Source of the DNA: Roseovarius sp. S88
GTDB taxonomy: Bacteria; Pseudomonadota; Alphaproteobacteria; Rhodobacterales; Rhodobacteraceae
Assembly (NCBI RefSeq): GCF_037023735.1
Contig: NZ_CP146069.1
Span: 310,001-374,000, forward strand
Reading direction: 5' to 3'
DNA length: 64,000 nucleotides
Below the pieces are notes generated by a model. That model did no database searches. It had not been told where the DNA came from and saw only the letters and a list, made by a program, of their open reading frames with translations. Shown here in pieces: positions 18,840 through 26,716 of the stretch (positions within the stretch are counted from its first letter, which is position 1; each line of letters begins with the position of its first letter). The position numbers were made by a program, and so were the translations under genes.

Positions 18840-19673
18840 TCACCCGCCATAGAGCGCTTCGGCGTGGAAGGCGACGTGGTCTTCCATGAAGGTCGAAACA
18901 AAGAAGTAGCTGTGATCATATCCCGGCTGCATCCTGAGCGTCGACACCTGCCGCCGTGCGGCGCAGGCCTGGGCGAGGCTGTCGGGCATAAGCAGGTCGA
19001 CAAATTGGTCCTTGGTGCCCGTGTCGGTCAGAACTGGGCCGGCAAAGCCATGCTCTTGCATCATCAATGTCGCGTCATGTGCGGCCCATTTGCTTTCATC
19101 TTCACCTAAATAGGCGCTTAGCTGCTTGCGCCCCCAATCGCCTTTGGTGGGGTTTGAGATTGGTGAAAACGCCGACACCGACTTAAATCGTCCAGGCAGA
19201 CCCATAGCCAATGTCAAAGCGCCGTGGCCGCCCATAGAATGTCCTGTTATGGCTTGTAGCTCTGGCTCCAGTGAGAACTCCTTGAACACCAGCGCCGGCA
19301 ATTCCTCGGCCACATAGTCCCACATCTGGAAATGCGGCGCCCAGGGCTGTTGCGTGGCATTCACATAAAATCCTGCGCCTTGCCCGAGATCATAGGCGTC
19401 GTCATCTGCCACCCCTTCTCCGCGAGGCGAAGTGTCAGGAAAGATCAGTGCAATGCCCTGTTCCGCCGCCCATTGTTGCGCCCCGGCCTTCACCATCGCA
19501 TTCTCATGCGTGCAGGTCAGACCAGAGAGATACCACAGCACCGGCACCGGACCGGATTGCGCCTCTTCAGGAAGGAACAAGCCAAAGGTCATGTCACAGG
19601 CGCAGGATTTTGAACTGTGTGAATAAACCCCCTGAACGCCGCCAAAACAGGCGTTTTCCGAAACTGTTTCCAT
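18840..19673 (-). CDS. fghA: S-formylglutathione hydrolase
   Basis: From ATG 19673 ('METVSENACFGGVQGVYSH') the product is 277 residues, the family size. The esterase-D signature 'GHSMGGHGALTLAMG' contains the catalytic Ser, and 'GTKDQFVD' and 'QPGYDHSYFF' supply Asp and His. It hydrolyses S-formylglutathione to formate in glutathione-dependent formaldehyde detoxification. The partner formaldehyde dehydrogenase gene is not in this window. The start lies 1 base after the stop of the upstream flavoprotein gene. Formaldehyde could come from demethylation of betaine derivatives. Confidence 0.94.
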   Translation of the reverse strand: METVSENACFGGVQGVYSHSSKSCACDMTFGLFLPEEAQSGPVPVLWYLSGLTCTHENAMVKAGAQQWAAEQGIALIFPDTSPRGEGVADDDAYDLGQGAGFYVNATQQPWAPHFQMWDYVAEELPALVFKEFSLEPELQAITGHSMGGHGALTLAMGLPGRFKSVSAFSPISNPTKGDWGRKQLSAYLGEDESKWAAHDATLMMQEHGFAGPVLTDTGTKDQFVDLLMPDSLAQACAARRQVSTLRMQPGYDHSYFFVSTFMEDHVAFHAEALYGG

Positions 19674-19674
19674 T

Positions 19675-20385
19675 CTATGTGTCCTTCTCACTGGTCTGGG
19701 CTTGATAAAGCGCCATGATCTCTTCCAGCGGCTTTTTGATATTTGCCGCCGCGGGCACCGTAGCATCCTCAGTCGCGTGTCCAACCGCCAAAATCATTAC
19801 CGGTTTTTCATGCTCGGGCCGATCCAGCGTCTGATTGAGGAATCCCATCGGGTTGGGCGTATGTGTCAGGCAGTAAAGCCCGGCTGCATGCAAGGCCGTA
19901 ATCAGAATGCCCGTGGCAATGCCCACGCTTTCCGGCACATAATAGTGCTTTTGCCGCGTCCCATCCGGTGCCACGCCGTAACGTTGGGCAAAAATCACGA
20001 TAAGCCAGGGCGCTTGGGTCAAATGTGGTTTTTCCACGCCCGTGCCAATTGGCTCCAACGCTGCAAGCCATGCGTCTCCGGCGCGCCCCGAATAGAACTT
20101 CTCTTCCTCTGCTTCCGCGGCTTCGCGTATCTGCGCCTTCAACTCAGGGTCCGAGATTGCCGCGAAAAACCACGGTTGTTGATTGGCCCCTGACGGTGCC
20201 GTGCCAGCAGCGGCAATTGCGGTGGTGATGATCTCTTGAGGCACAGGCCGGTTCGAATAGTCGCGAATGCTGTGCCGTGTGCGCATCAGGTCGAGGTATT
20301 GTCTCACATCGACGAGACCCTCGGCATCTGTCAGGTCACGCCTGTCGGCCAGGGGAAGCGGACGATATGATGTTTCGCTTGTCAT
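19675..20385 (-). CDS. Iodotyrosine-deiodinase-like nitroreductase-family flavoprotein
   Basis: The 236-residue FMN protein belongs to the nitroreductase superfamily ('RHSIRDYSNRPVP', 'AAGTAPSGANQQPW'). It resembles iodotyrosine deiodinase (IYD) far more than general nitroreductases: the lid segment 'EAEEEKFYSGRAGDAW' and 'VEKPHLTQAPWLIVIFAQRY' align without gaps to the human sequence as I remember it. The residues equivalent to human Glu157, Tyr161 and Lys182, which hold the halotyrosine zwitterion, are present as Glu94, Tyr98 and Lys119. Reductive dehalogenation of halogenated tyrosine is therefore inferred. The gene lies 10 bases after an AEC carrier and 1 base before fghA. Confidence 0.85.
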   Translation of the reverse strand: MTSETSYRPLPLADRRDLTDAEGLVDVRQYLDLMRTRHSIRDYSNRPVPQEIITTAIAAAGTAPSGANQQPWFFAAISDPELKAQIREAAEAEEEKFYSGRAGDAWLAALEPIGTGVEKPHLTQAPWLIVIFAQRYGVAPDGTRQKHYYVPESVGIATGILITALHAAGLYCLTHTPNPMGFLNQTLDRPEHEKPVMILAVGHATEDATVPAAANIKKPLEEIMALYQAQTSEKDT

Positions 20386-20395
20386 CTGACGCAGA

Positions 20396-21328
20396 CTAGT
20401 AAAGCCCGTTGGCCCAGCCGATCACGAGCGAAACCGTCACAACAGCAACAGCCGTTGAGATCAGGATCGATGCCGACACGCGTTGCGGAGCAACGCCATA
20501 GTGCTGTGCGAGGATGTAGACATTGCCCGCCACTGGCAGCGATGCGGTGGCAATCATGACCGCGGCGGCGTAGGGCTCAACCGGGAACAGGATGAGCGCG
20601 GAGAATGCGACGAAGGCCGGGTGAAGCACCAGTTTGTTGACGGAAAGCCAGCCGGCAACGATGGGCCGTTCGGCAGATTTTGTCGCCAAGGATGCCCCGA
20701 TGGCAAAAAGCGCGCCGGGTGTGGCGGCTCCTCCAAGTAGCGACAGGAAGTCGTTCATCACTGTTGGGATTGGAATGCTTAGTGCCGACCAGGTCAGGCC
20801 CAGGACAATTGATACAATCATCGGGTTTTTCAACAGACCGATCCCAACGGATCGCAGGATGCCAAGGCTCATCCGCCCGTCGCGTGATCCGGTGATTATG
20901 ATGACGATTAACGATCCGAAAAAGATCAAGTCGACCGCAAGGACCAGCATGACCGGACCAATCGCCTCTGGTCCCATCAGCAGAGTAAGCATGGGCACGC
21001 CTAGGAACCCAACGTTTCCAATCACACCGCATTGCGCCTCAAACGCCGCTTCTTCTGCGGGCAGGCGGCGCATCAACGCGACCAGTGTTACGATGCCATA
21101 GACAAAGGCCGTGCCCCAGAAATAGGCCATGACAAACCGCCAGTCGAAGATCTCTGATATCGACAAGTTCGCAGAAAACTTGAACAGCATGGCAGAGAGG
21201 GCGAAGTAAAAGACAAACTTCGTCAGATAGGCCGTCGCCTCTTCGCTGAAGAATTTGGTGCGGCCTGCGCCATATCCCAGCCCGATCAACAGGAAAAAGG
21301 GAAGGGTCTGGATGAAAATGGCGAGCAT
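20396..21328 (-). CDS. AEC (auxin efflux carrier) family transporter
   Basis: The 310-residue membrane protein has about ten hydrophobic segments in two five-helix halves, with the family's N-terminal 'LPFFLLIGLGYGAGR' and C-terminal 'ASLPVAGNVYILAQHYGV'. Bacterial members transport dicarboxylates, amino acids or similar anions. It is the first gene of the eight-gene minus-strand operon that ends at 14107. Adjacency to the deiodinase-like gene may point to an aromatic amino acid substrate, but this is inference only. Confidence 0.87.
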   Translation of the reverse strand: MLAIFIQTLPFFLLIGLGYGAGRTKFFSEEATAYLTKFVFYFALSAMLFKFSANLSISEIFDWRFVMAYFWGTAFVYGIVTLVALMRRLPAEEAAFEAQCGVIGNVGFLGVPMLTLLMGPEAIGPVMLVLAVDLIFFGSLIVIIITGSRDGRMSLGILRSVGIGLLKNPMIVSIVLGLTWSALSIPIPTVMNDFLSLLGGAATPGALFAIGASLATKSAERPIVAGWLSVNKLVLHPAFVAFSALILFPVEPYAAAVMIATASLPVAGNVYILAQHYGVAPQRVSASILISTAVAVVTVSLVIGWANGLY

Positions 21329-21375
21329 GATTTGGTCGTATCATGTGGGCGGGGCGCGTCAATGACGATAACGCG

Positions 21376-22353
21376 CTAGCCGCTGCCGATCAGAACCCCC
21401 GCCGCGAACACCAATGCGCCACCAAGAACCACCTGAAAGGCCGCTCGAAAGAAAGGCGTTTCCATGAATTTGTTCTGAATCCAGGCGATGGCCCAAAGTT
21501 CAATAAACACCACGATGATCGCGATAATCGTCGCCGTCCAGAAGTCCGGGATAAGATAGGGCAAGGCGTGACCCAGCCCGCCAATGGTGGTCATGATGCC
21601 CGACGCAAAGCCACGCTTGATCGGACTGCCGCGTCCAGAGAGTTCGCCATCATCGCTGGCCGCTTCGGTGAAACCCATGGAAATGCCTGCGCCGACGGAG
21701 GCGGCCAGGCCAACGAGGAATGTGGTCCATGTGTCCTGTGTCGCAAAGGCCGTGGCAAAGATCGGCGCCAGGGTTGAGACTGAGCCGTCCATCAGCCCCG
21801 CTAGCCCCGGTTGCACCCATGTCAGGATGAATTGGCGCTTGGCTGTGCTGTCTTCATTGTCTCGCGACTCTGCGTCGAGGTGTTCTTTCTCCAACTCACC
21901 GGCCCGGTTTTGGTGGCCGGCTTCGGCCGCAGCGAGATCACCCAAGAGCCTGCGCGTCGCGGCATCCTGAGTGTTTTGGGCGGCTTTGAGATAAAACCGC
22001 TCTGCGTCACGCTCCATCGCTTCGGCTTCTTCGCGAATGCGCTCCAAACCGAGATTTTCCACCAGCCACACTGGTCGCCGCGCATAGTAACCCGCCACAT
22101 GTTCGCGCCGGATCAGCGGGATCACATCGCCGAAACGATCAACATGCAGGTCAATCAGCCTCTGTCGATGCGTGTCCTCTTCTTTGGCCATGCCGTCAAA
22201 GACCTTGGCCGTGTCCGGGAAGTCGTCACGCAGCATTTCGGCGTATGAGCGATAAATGCGCGCGTCGTCTTCTTCGGATGAAATCGCCAAAGCGAGGACT
22301 TCTTGTTCGGTCAGGTCGGAAAACCGACGGCGCGAGGCAACACCAGGTATCAT
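21376..22353 (-). CDS. mbfA: Membrane-bound ferritin MbfA (erythrin-VIT1 iron exporter)
   Basis: This 325-residue fusion has an N-terminal ferritin-like/rubrerythrin domain (about 10-165, with iron-ligand type motifs 'SSEEDDARIYRSYAE', 'AKEEDTHRQRL', 'DAERFYLKAA', 'AAAEAGHQNRA') and a C-terminal VIT1/CCC1-like membrane domain of about five helices ('QPGLAGLMDGSVSTLAPIF'). MbfA in Agrobacterium and Bradyrhizobium exports iron and protects against peroxide and acid; Irr represses it when iron is scarce. A perfect inverted repeat of the Irr-box type lies 12 bases before the ATG. Confidence 0.93.
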   Translation of the reverse strand: MIPGVASRRRFSDLTEQEVLALAISSEEDDARIYRSYAEMLRDDFPDTAKVFDGMAKEEDTHRQRLIDLHVDRFGDVIPLIRREHVAGYYARRPVWLVENLGLERIREEAEAMERDAERFYLKAAQNTQDAATRRLLGDLAAAEAGHQNRAGELEKEHLDAESRDNEDSTAKRQFILTWVQPGLAGLMDGSVSTLAPIFATAFATQDTWTTFLVGLAASVGAGISMGFTEAASDDGELSGRGSPIKRGFASGIMTTIGGLGHALPYLIPDFWTATIIAIIVVFIELWAIAWIQNKFMETPFFRAAFQVVLGGALVFAAGVLIGSG

Positions 22354-22364
22354 ATTTTTTCCTC

Positions 22365-22385
22365 AGTTTAGAATAATTCTAAACT
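22365..22385. promoter_or_regulatory. Irr-box (iron control element) before mbfA
   Basis: A perfect 21-bp inverted repeat with half-sites AGTTTAGAAT and ATTCTAAACT around a central A. It matches the TTTAGAA...TTCTAAA iron control element bound by Irr in alphaproteobacteria. It sits 12 bp upstream of the mbfA start codon, a place where Irr would block transcription. Confidence 0.88.
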
Positions 22386-22454
22386 ACCTCAGAAAATTAT
22401 GAGAGCAACCCCAAGTCATTATCTTTTTGGTTTGGATGCGTGACAAAAGTCACC

Positions 22455-22468
22455 ATGCAATTTTGCAT
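22455..22468. promoter_or_regulatory. 14-bp palindrome in the mbfA / small-peptide intergenic region
   Basis: ATGCAATTTTGCAT is a perfect inverted repeat (6-bp arms, 2-bp centre). It lies between the Irr box and the TetR-type operators. No family is assigned; it could be a further operator. Confidence 0.4.
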
Positions 22469-22485
22469 AGCAGGTATTTAGAAAA

Positions 22486-22561
22486 GTAAACCAAATAGTT
22501 CACTTTTGATCTTGCGTGAGCGCCTGTGATCTCTACCTTGAAAAATGAACTAACCAGTTCA
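22486..22561. promoter_or_regulatory. Paired TetR-type operators
   Basis: Two related inverted repeats lie upstream of the small secreted-peptide gene: GTAAACcaaataGTTCAC at 22486-22503 (one mismatch) and the perfect TGAACTaaccAGTTCA at 22546-22561. They are spaced about 59 bp centre to centre. The second is 16 bp before the ATG. The arm size and spacing suit TetR-family dimers, and a TetR gene lies about 100 bp downstream of the peptide gene. Confidence 0.65.
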
Positions 22562-22577
22562 GAAAAGGAAGGCGATC

Positions 22578-22736
22578 ATGAAACCTCTACTTTCAGCGCT
22601 CACTCTCACTCTGGTTCTTGTTACAGCAACGGGGCCTGCGTTCAGCTTCTCAACCACGTCTATCACCCCGCCTCTTACATTCCCCGAAGAGCCACCGGAA
22701 CCTGTGACGAAGGACCTGGATGGTATCGATAAATAG
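22578..22736 (+). CDS. Small secreted peptide, 52 residues
   Basis: An AAGGAAGG ribosome site precedes ATG 22578 by 6-7 bases. The product begins with a signal-peptide-like stretch ('MKPLLSALTLTLVLVTATG') with likely cleavage after 'GPA', then a Pro/Thr/Glu-rich tail with 'FPEEPPEPV' that ends 'LDGIDK'. No family is recognised. The strong ribosome site, the signal peptide and two operators directly upstream support a real, regulated gene. It probably forms a unit with the TetR regulator gene that follows on the same strand. Confidence 0.6.
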   Translation: MKPLLSALTLTLVLVTATGPAFSFSTTSITPPLTFPEEPPEPVTKDLDGIDK

Positions 22737-22842
22737 CTTAACAATGCGTGAAATGGTCGTGCTGAGGCGCGGCCATTTTTCACTGGGCTTGCAGAACGCC
22801 ACACCTCGCGGCTAAGTTGACATGGTTTGCAGGAGTTCGTGC

Positions 22843-23472
22843 ATGATCGCCATGGCCGCGGAAATTAAGAGAGGTCGTAAATTCGATCAGGTCCTCGAAG
22901 GGGCACGACAGATTTTCATGCGAGATGGGTTCGAAGGGGCGAGTGTCGATGACATTGCCCGTGCCGCTGGCGTTTCAAAGGCCACGCTTTACAGCTACTT
23001 CCCTGACAAACGCATTCTGTTCTCCGAAGTGGCTCGCGTGGAATGCAATCGCCAGGCGGAAGAAGCGCTTCAGGTGATGGCACCCGACATGTCCCTTGAG
23101 GATGTTCTCAAGGAAGCCGCCACACGCATCGTCAGCTTCTTTCTGTCGGAATTCGGGCTTCAGGTTTATCGTATCTGCGTGTCGGAATCCTATCGGTTTC
23201 CTGAATTGGGCCAGCGGTTTTATGACTCTGGCCCGGCCTTGTTGCGCAACCGACTTCAACAGGTGCTTCAGCCCTATCTTGACTCAGGCGACCTCGTCAT
23301 CGACGACATGGAGCTTGCCTCGGCGCAATTCGGTGAGCTGTGCAAGAGTGATCTCTTTGTGCGGTGCTTGTGTGGCGTGGAATGCGACAAGTCGGAAGTT
23401 CAGATTGAGCGCGTGGTCAATGGTGCCGTCGAGATGTTTTTGGCACGCTATGCCGCCAAGACAAGCCGTTAA
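22843..23472 (+). CDS. TetR/AcrR-family transcriptional regulator
   Basis: From ATG 22843 (AGGAG 7 bases upstream; an ATG at 22822 lies before this site) the product is 209 residues. The TetR HTH spans about 10-60, with 'ASVDDIARAAGVSKATLYSY' as its core. The C-terminal ligand domain resembles the AefR-like type. It probably represses itself and the small peptide gene upstream through the paired TGAACT...AGTTCA sites. Its stop overlaps that of the converging aminotransferase gene by 4 bases. Confidence 0.9.
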   Translation: MIAMAAEIKRGRKFDQVLEGARQIFMRDGFEGASVDDIARAAGVSKATLYSYFPDKRILFSEVARVECNRQAEEALQVMAPDMSLEDVLKEAATRIVSFFLSEFGLQVYRICVSESYRFPELGQRFYDSGPALLRNRLQQVLQPYLDSGDLVIDDMELASAQFGELCKSDLFVRCLCGVECDKSEVQIERVVNGAVEMFLARYAAKTSR

Positions 23473-24653
23473 GCACCCACCTCGACAATCGCTTTCGCCA
23501 AAATCGGAACTGTTTGTGCATTGAGTCCTGCAATGTTGATCCGGCTGTCGCCAATCATGTAAATCGCGTGATCCCGGCGTAGTTCTTCCACCTTCTCCGG
23601 TGACAAACCCAATCGTGAAAACATGCCCCGGTGCTGTGCGACAAAGCCGAACCGGTCTGAGCCGGACAAACGTTGAAGTTCGCTGGCCAGTTGCGTGCGC
23701 AGATCAAGCATTCCTTGGCGTACTGCTTCAAGTTCTGCCTCCCAGTCCGCGCGTAGCGTCGCATCGCCCAGAACAAGGGTCACGAGCCGCGCGCCATGAT
23801 CCGGCGGGAAGGAGTAGTTCTGGCGGTTGAGATGCGCCAGGTTGGCCTGCGTAAGCGCCTTGCGCGCGGCATCGTGGTGTACGGCCATCAAGATGCCGGT
23901 CCGTTCACGATAAATCCCAAAGTTCTTGGAACAGCTGGCCGCGATCAGAACTTCGGGACAGCCTTTCACAACCGCGCGTGTGCCCGCCGCGTCGGCCTCA
24001 AGCCCTTCGCCAAACCCCTGATAGGCGATGTCGATCATCGGCACGGCGCCCTTGTCATTCAAAAGCGCGATCACCGCATCCCATTCTGGCATGGTCAGGT
24101 TGGCACCGGTGGGGTTGTGGCAACAGCCGTGCAAGAGCGCGACATCACCGGGGCGCATGCCGCCCAGGTCCTCAAGCATTCCATTGAAATCAACACTGCC
24201 GCTTTCGCTGTCAAAATAACGATAGAGGACGACTTCCATACCCAGATGCTTCAGGATGCTGAGGTGGTTGGGCCAGGTGGGGTCAGATACGAACACCCGC
24301 GCGTTAGGGTTGGCCATCTGGATCAACTCAAAGGCTTGGCGGACAGCCCCGGTGCCACCCGGCGTGGCCACGGCGGCGACATTGTCACGCGGCACCGCAT
24401 CGCCAAGTACCAGATCAATCATTGCGTCCGAAAAGGCTGGATCACCAGCGAGGCCTACATAGGCCTTTGTCTCTTCGGCGTTCCACCAAAGCTGCTCGGC
24501 TTTCTTGACCGCGCGCATGATCGGTGTGCGTCCTTCGGCGTCCTTGTAAACACCCACGCCGAGGTCGATTTTACCAGGGCGCTTATCCTCACGAAACGTC
24601 TGCACCAGCGCCAAGATTTTATCCTTGGGCTGTTCTTTCAACAGTTCGAACAT
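23469..24653 (-). CDS. tyrB: Aromatic amino acid / aspartate aminotransferase (class I)
   Basis: From ATG 24653 ('MFELLKEQPKDKILALV') the PLP enzyme has 394 residues, the size of the AspC/TyrB subfamily. The Schiff-base Lys is in 'SCSKNFGIYRERTG', and 'LLHGCCHNPTGANLT' plus the C-terminal 'GDSRINIAGLN' (substrate-carboxylate Arg) are subfamily marks. It transfers the amino group between aspartate or aromatic amino acids and 2-oxoglutarate. Its start overlaps the sseA stop by one base (TGATG), so sseA and tyrB are coupled, consistent with a cysteine-derived 3-mercaptopyruvate route. Confidence 0.88.
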   Translation of the reverse strand: MFELLKEQPKDKILALVQTFREDKRPGKIDLGVGVYKDAEGRTPIMRAVKKAEQLWWNAEETKAYVGLAGDPAFSDAMIDLVLGDAVPRDNVAAVATPGGTGAVRQAFELIQMANPNARVFVSDPTWPNHLSILKHLGMEVVLYRYFDSESGSVDFNGMLEDLGGMRPGDVALLHGCCHNPTGANLTMPEWDAVIALLNDKGAVPMIDIAYQGFGEGLEADAAGTRAVVKGCPEVLIAASCSKNFGIYRERTGILMAVHHDAARKALTQANLAHLNRQNYSFPPDHGARLVTLVLGDATLRADWEAELEAVRQGMLDLRTQLASELQRLSGSDRFGFVAQHRGMFSRLGLSPEKVEELRRDHAIYMIGDSRINIAGLNAQTVPILAKAIVEVGA

Positions 24654-25510
24654 CAAACGTCTCCAGTGGCAACGGGAACAGTCGGGAACGCGCCCCATTC
24701 AGTCCAGGACCCGTCATAGAGCGCATGATCGGACTTGCCGATCCGTTCCAACGCCAGATTGATGATAGCCGCAGTCACGCCGGAGCCACAGCTGGTGATC
24801 ACCGGCTTGGACAGATCAGCCCCGGCAGCATCGAAAACCGCACGCAACTCATCGGGCGATTTCATCGTGTTGTCGCCATTGAGCAAGGTCTTGTAATGAA
24901 CGTTGCGCGAGTTCGGGATATGCCCGCTGCGCATGCCTTCGCGCGGCTCCGGTTCTGATCCGGTGAACCGACCCGGCGAGCGGGCGTCCAGAATTGTGTA
25001 GTCCTGCAACTTGGAGGCGGCCGAAACCTGCGTCACATCTTTGACCATCTCAGCGCGGCGTCGCACCGTCATGTGCCTGTCCCGGACAAGTGGTGGTAAA
25101 TCCTCCGCCGGGCGATCTTCGGCCAGCCACTTTGGGAATCCGCCGTCCAGCACGGCGATGTTGTCCTGTCCCATCAGGCGGAACATCCACCACACGCGCG
25201 CTGCCGAGAACAAACCATGCGTGTCATAGACCACGACCTGATGCCCGTCACCAACGCCCATCTGGCGCAGGCGGGACATGAATTTCTCAACCGGCGGGGC
25301 CATGTGGGGCATATCCGAACGGTTGTCGGCGATGTCTTCGATATCAAAAAACCGCGCGCCGGGAATATGAGCGGCTTCATACTCGGCCTTCGCATCACGC
25401 CCCTCGGCAGGCATGAAGTACGTCCCATCAAGCACCCTCAAATCCGGGTCTTTCAGGTGGTCTGCCAACCAGTCGGTGGAAACAAGGGTCTTGGGATCGT
25501 CCTGTGCCAT
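24653..25510 (-). CDS. sseA: 3-mercaptopyruvate sulfurtransferase
   Basis: This tandem-rhodanese protein has 285 residues from ATG 25510 (or 289 from an ATG four codons earlier). The N-terminal inactive rhodanese domain ('LVSTDWLADHLKDPDLRVLD') precedes the catalytic domain, with the active-site Cys in the loop 'TSCGSGVTAA', of the CG-S/T-GV type that marks mercaptopyruvate rather than thiosulfate sulfurtransferases. It moves sulfur from 3-mercaptopyruvate to thiol acceptors. The downstream aminotransferase could make 3-mercaptopyruvate from cysteine. Confidence 0.92.
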   Translation of the reverse strand: MAQDDPKTLVSTDWLADHLKDPDLRVLDGTYFMPAEGRDAKAEYEAAHIPGARFFDIEDIADNRSDMPHMAPPVEKFMSRLRQMGVGDGHQVVVYDTHGLFSAARVWWMFRLMGQDNIAVLDGGFPKWLAEDRPAEDLPPLVRDRHMTVRRRAEMVKDVTQVSAASKLQDYTILDARSPGRFTGSEPEPREGMRSGHIPNSRNVHYKTLLNGDNTMKSPDELRAVFDAAGADLSKPVITSCGSGVTAAIINLALERIGKSDHALYDGSWTEWGAFPTVPVATGDV

Positions 25511-25580
25511 TTTGGCCCCCATTCTGGATGTGTTCTGCCTACATCCAGATGGTCCTTAGGGCAAGAGGATCAGGGGGGCG

Positions 25581-25871
25581 TCAGCGCACCACGAGATTGC
25601 GTGCAAAGCCAGTGAGCAGAAGCGCGGCCGCGCCGCTGGCGCCGGTCGCTCCGGCCTGCGTCAAAAGGGCGATCGTGTCCAGCCCGTCCTTCGACGCAAC
25701 AGATCCCGCAAGCCCTTGAAATCCAATATTTGCAAGAACCTGACCTCCGACACCGCCGCCCAGAACGCCAACGAGCGTGTTGCCAAAAAGACCAAGGTTG
25801 AGATGCTTGAAAAAACCAGCGGCTATGTTTGCGCCAAACGCACCAGAAATGAGATTCACCAGTAGAATCAT
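25581..25871 (-). CDS. Small glycine-rich membrane protein, unknown function
   Basis: The 96-residue product is almost wholly hydrophobic and glycine/alanine-rich ('LVGVLGGGVGGQVLANIGF', 'LLTQAGATGASGAAALLLTG'), suggesting two or three short membrane helices. It is similar in style to small transglycosylase-associated (GlsB/YeaQ) proteins but I cannot confirm that family. The minus-strand coding potential is better than the overlapping plus-strand frame. It stands alone between sseA and smpB. Confidence 0.65.
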   Translation of the reverse strand: MILLVNLISGAFGANIAAGFFKHLNLGLFGNTLVGVLGGGVGGQVLANIGFQGLAGSVASKDGLDTIALLTQAGATGASGAAALLLTGFARNLVVR

Positions 25872-25978
25872 GCTCTTATTTCCCCAGGATTATCAGATCG
25901 GAGGCAAGCCCGATCCGTTTGTTTTGCCTGTGAATACCAATCTGGAGCGTATCACACGAGAGGGAAAAACCGAGATGT

Positions 25979-26455
25979 TTACTCGCCGTGGCGCAAAAGC
26001 CTCTGTTTCTGGCGTCCCCAATCGCGCTTGGCGTCTGTGGCACGTTTGTCGTAATTCTTCTTACCTTTGGCGATACCGATCTTCATTTTGGCGATGCCGC
26101 GGTCATTGAAATAGAGCACCAATGGCACAAGCGTCATGCCTTTGCGCTGAGTTTCATTCCATAGACGGGACAATTCTTTACGTGAAACCAGAAGCTTACG
26201 CCGCCGCCGCTCCTCATGGCCGAAAGTCTTGGCCTGCTCATAAGGCGCGATGTAGGAGTTCACCAACCACAGTTCACCGTCCTCGACCGCCGCATAGCTT
26301 TCGGCGATGTTGGAGGTGTTCTGGCGCAGGGATTTAACCTCGGAACCTTCCAGAATGATCCCGCATTCCAGGTCATCCTCAATGGCATAATCATACCGTG
26401 CGCGCCGGTTCTCGGCGACGACTTTGTAGTTCGGATTGTCCTTTGGCTTGGCCAT
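25979..26455 (-). CDS. smpB: SsrA-binding protein SmpB
   Basis: The 158-residue protein matches SmpB throughout: '[20 protein letters not shown]', '[20 protein letters not shown]', '[10 protein letters not shown]' and the basic C-terminal tail '[15 protein letters not shown]'. It binds tmRNA and brings it to stalled ribosomes for trans-translation. The ssrA gene is not visible in this window. Confidence 0.96.
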   Translation of the reverse strand: MAKPKDNPNYKVVAENRRARYDYAIEDDLECGIILEGSEVKSLRQNTSNIAESYAAVEDGELWLVNSYIAPYEQAKTFGHEERRRRKLLVSRKELSRLWNETQRKGMTLVPLVLYFNDRGIAKMKIGIAKGKKNYDKRATDAKRDWGRQKQRLLRHGE

Positions 26456-26569
26456 TTTTCGGGTGTCCCGGCGGGTATGCGAAGGACGAAGATAACCGCA
26501 GTTGTGGGGCGTTTAAAGCCCTTGTGTGCGACTCAAAGGTTAACGGCCCGAAAAACAAGGATTCCGGAC

Positions 26570-26633
26570 GTCGGTATCACGTCGGTATCACATCGGTATT
26601 GCGTCGGTGCGGGGTCGGTTCATGGCACCGACC
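26570..26633. repeat. Short tandem repeats followed by a hairpin
   Basis: In the 261-bp gap between the smpB start and the LysE gene, GTCGGTATCAC occurs twice in tandem (26570-26591), followed by degenerate copies beginning 26592 and 26603. A 7-bp inverted repeat GGTCGGT...ACCGACC at 26613-26633 ends the tract. The rest of the gap shows no recognised feature. Confidence 0.6.
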
Positions 26634-26716
26634 ACCCGATCGTAAATGTGCCGCGCGCCCCGCAACATCGCCAGATATTGATTCCAGCGATTTTGCGCAA
26701 CACGCGGCGTTTCATG

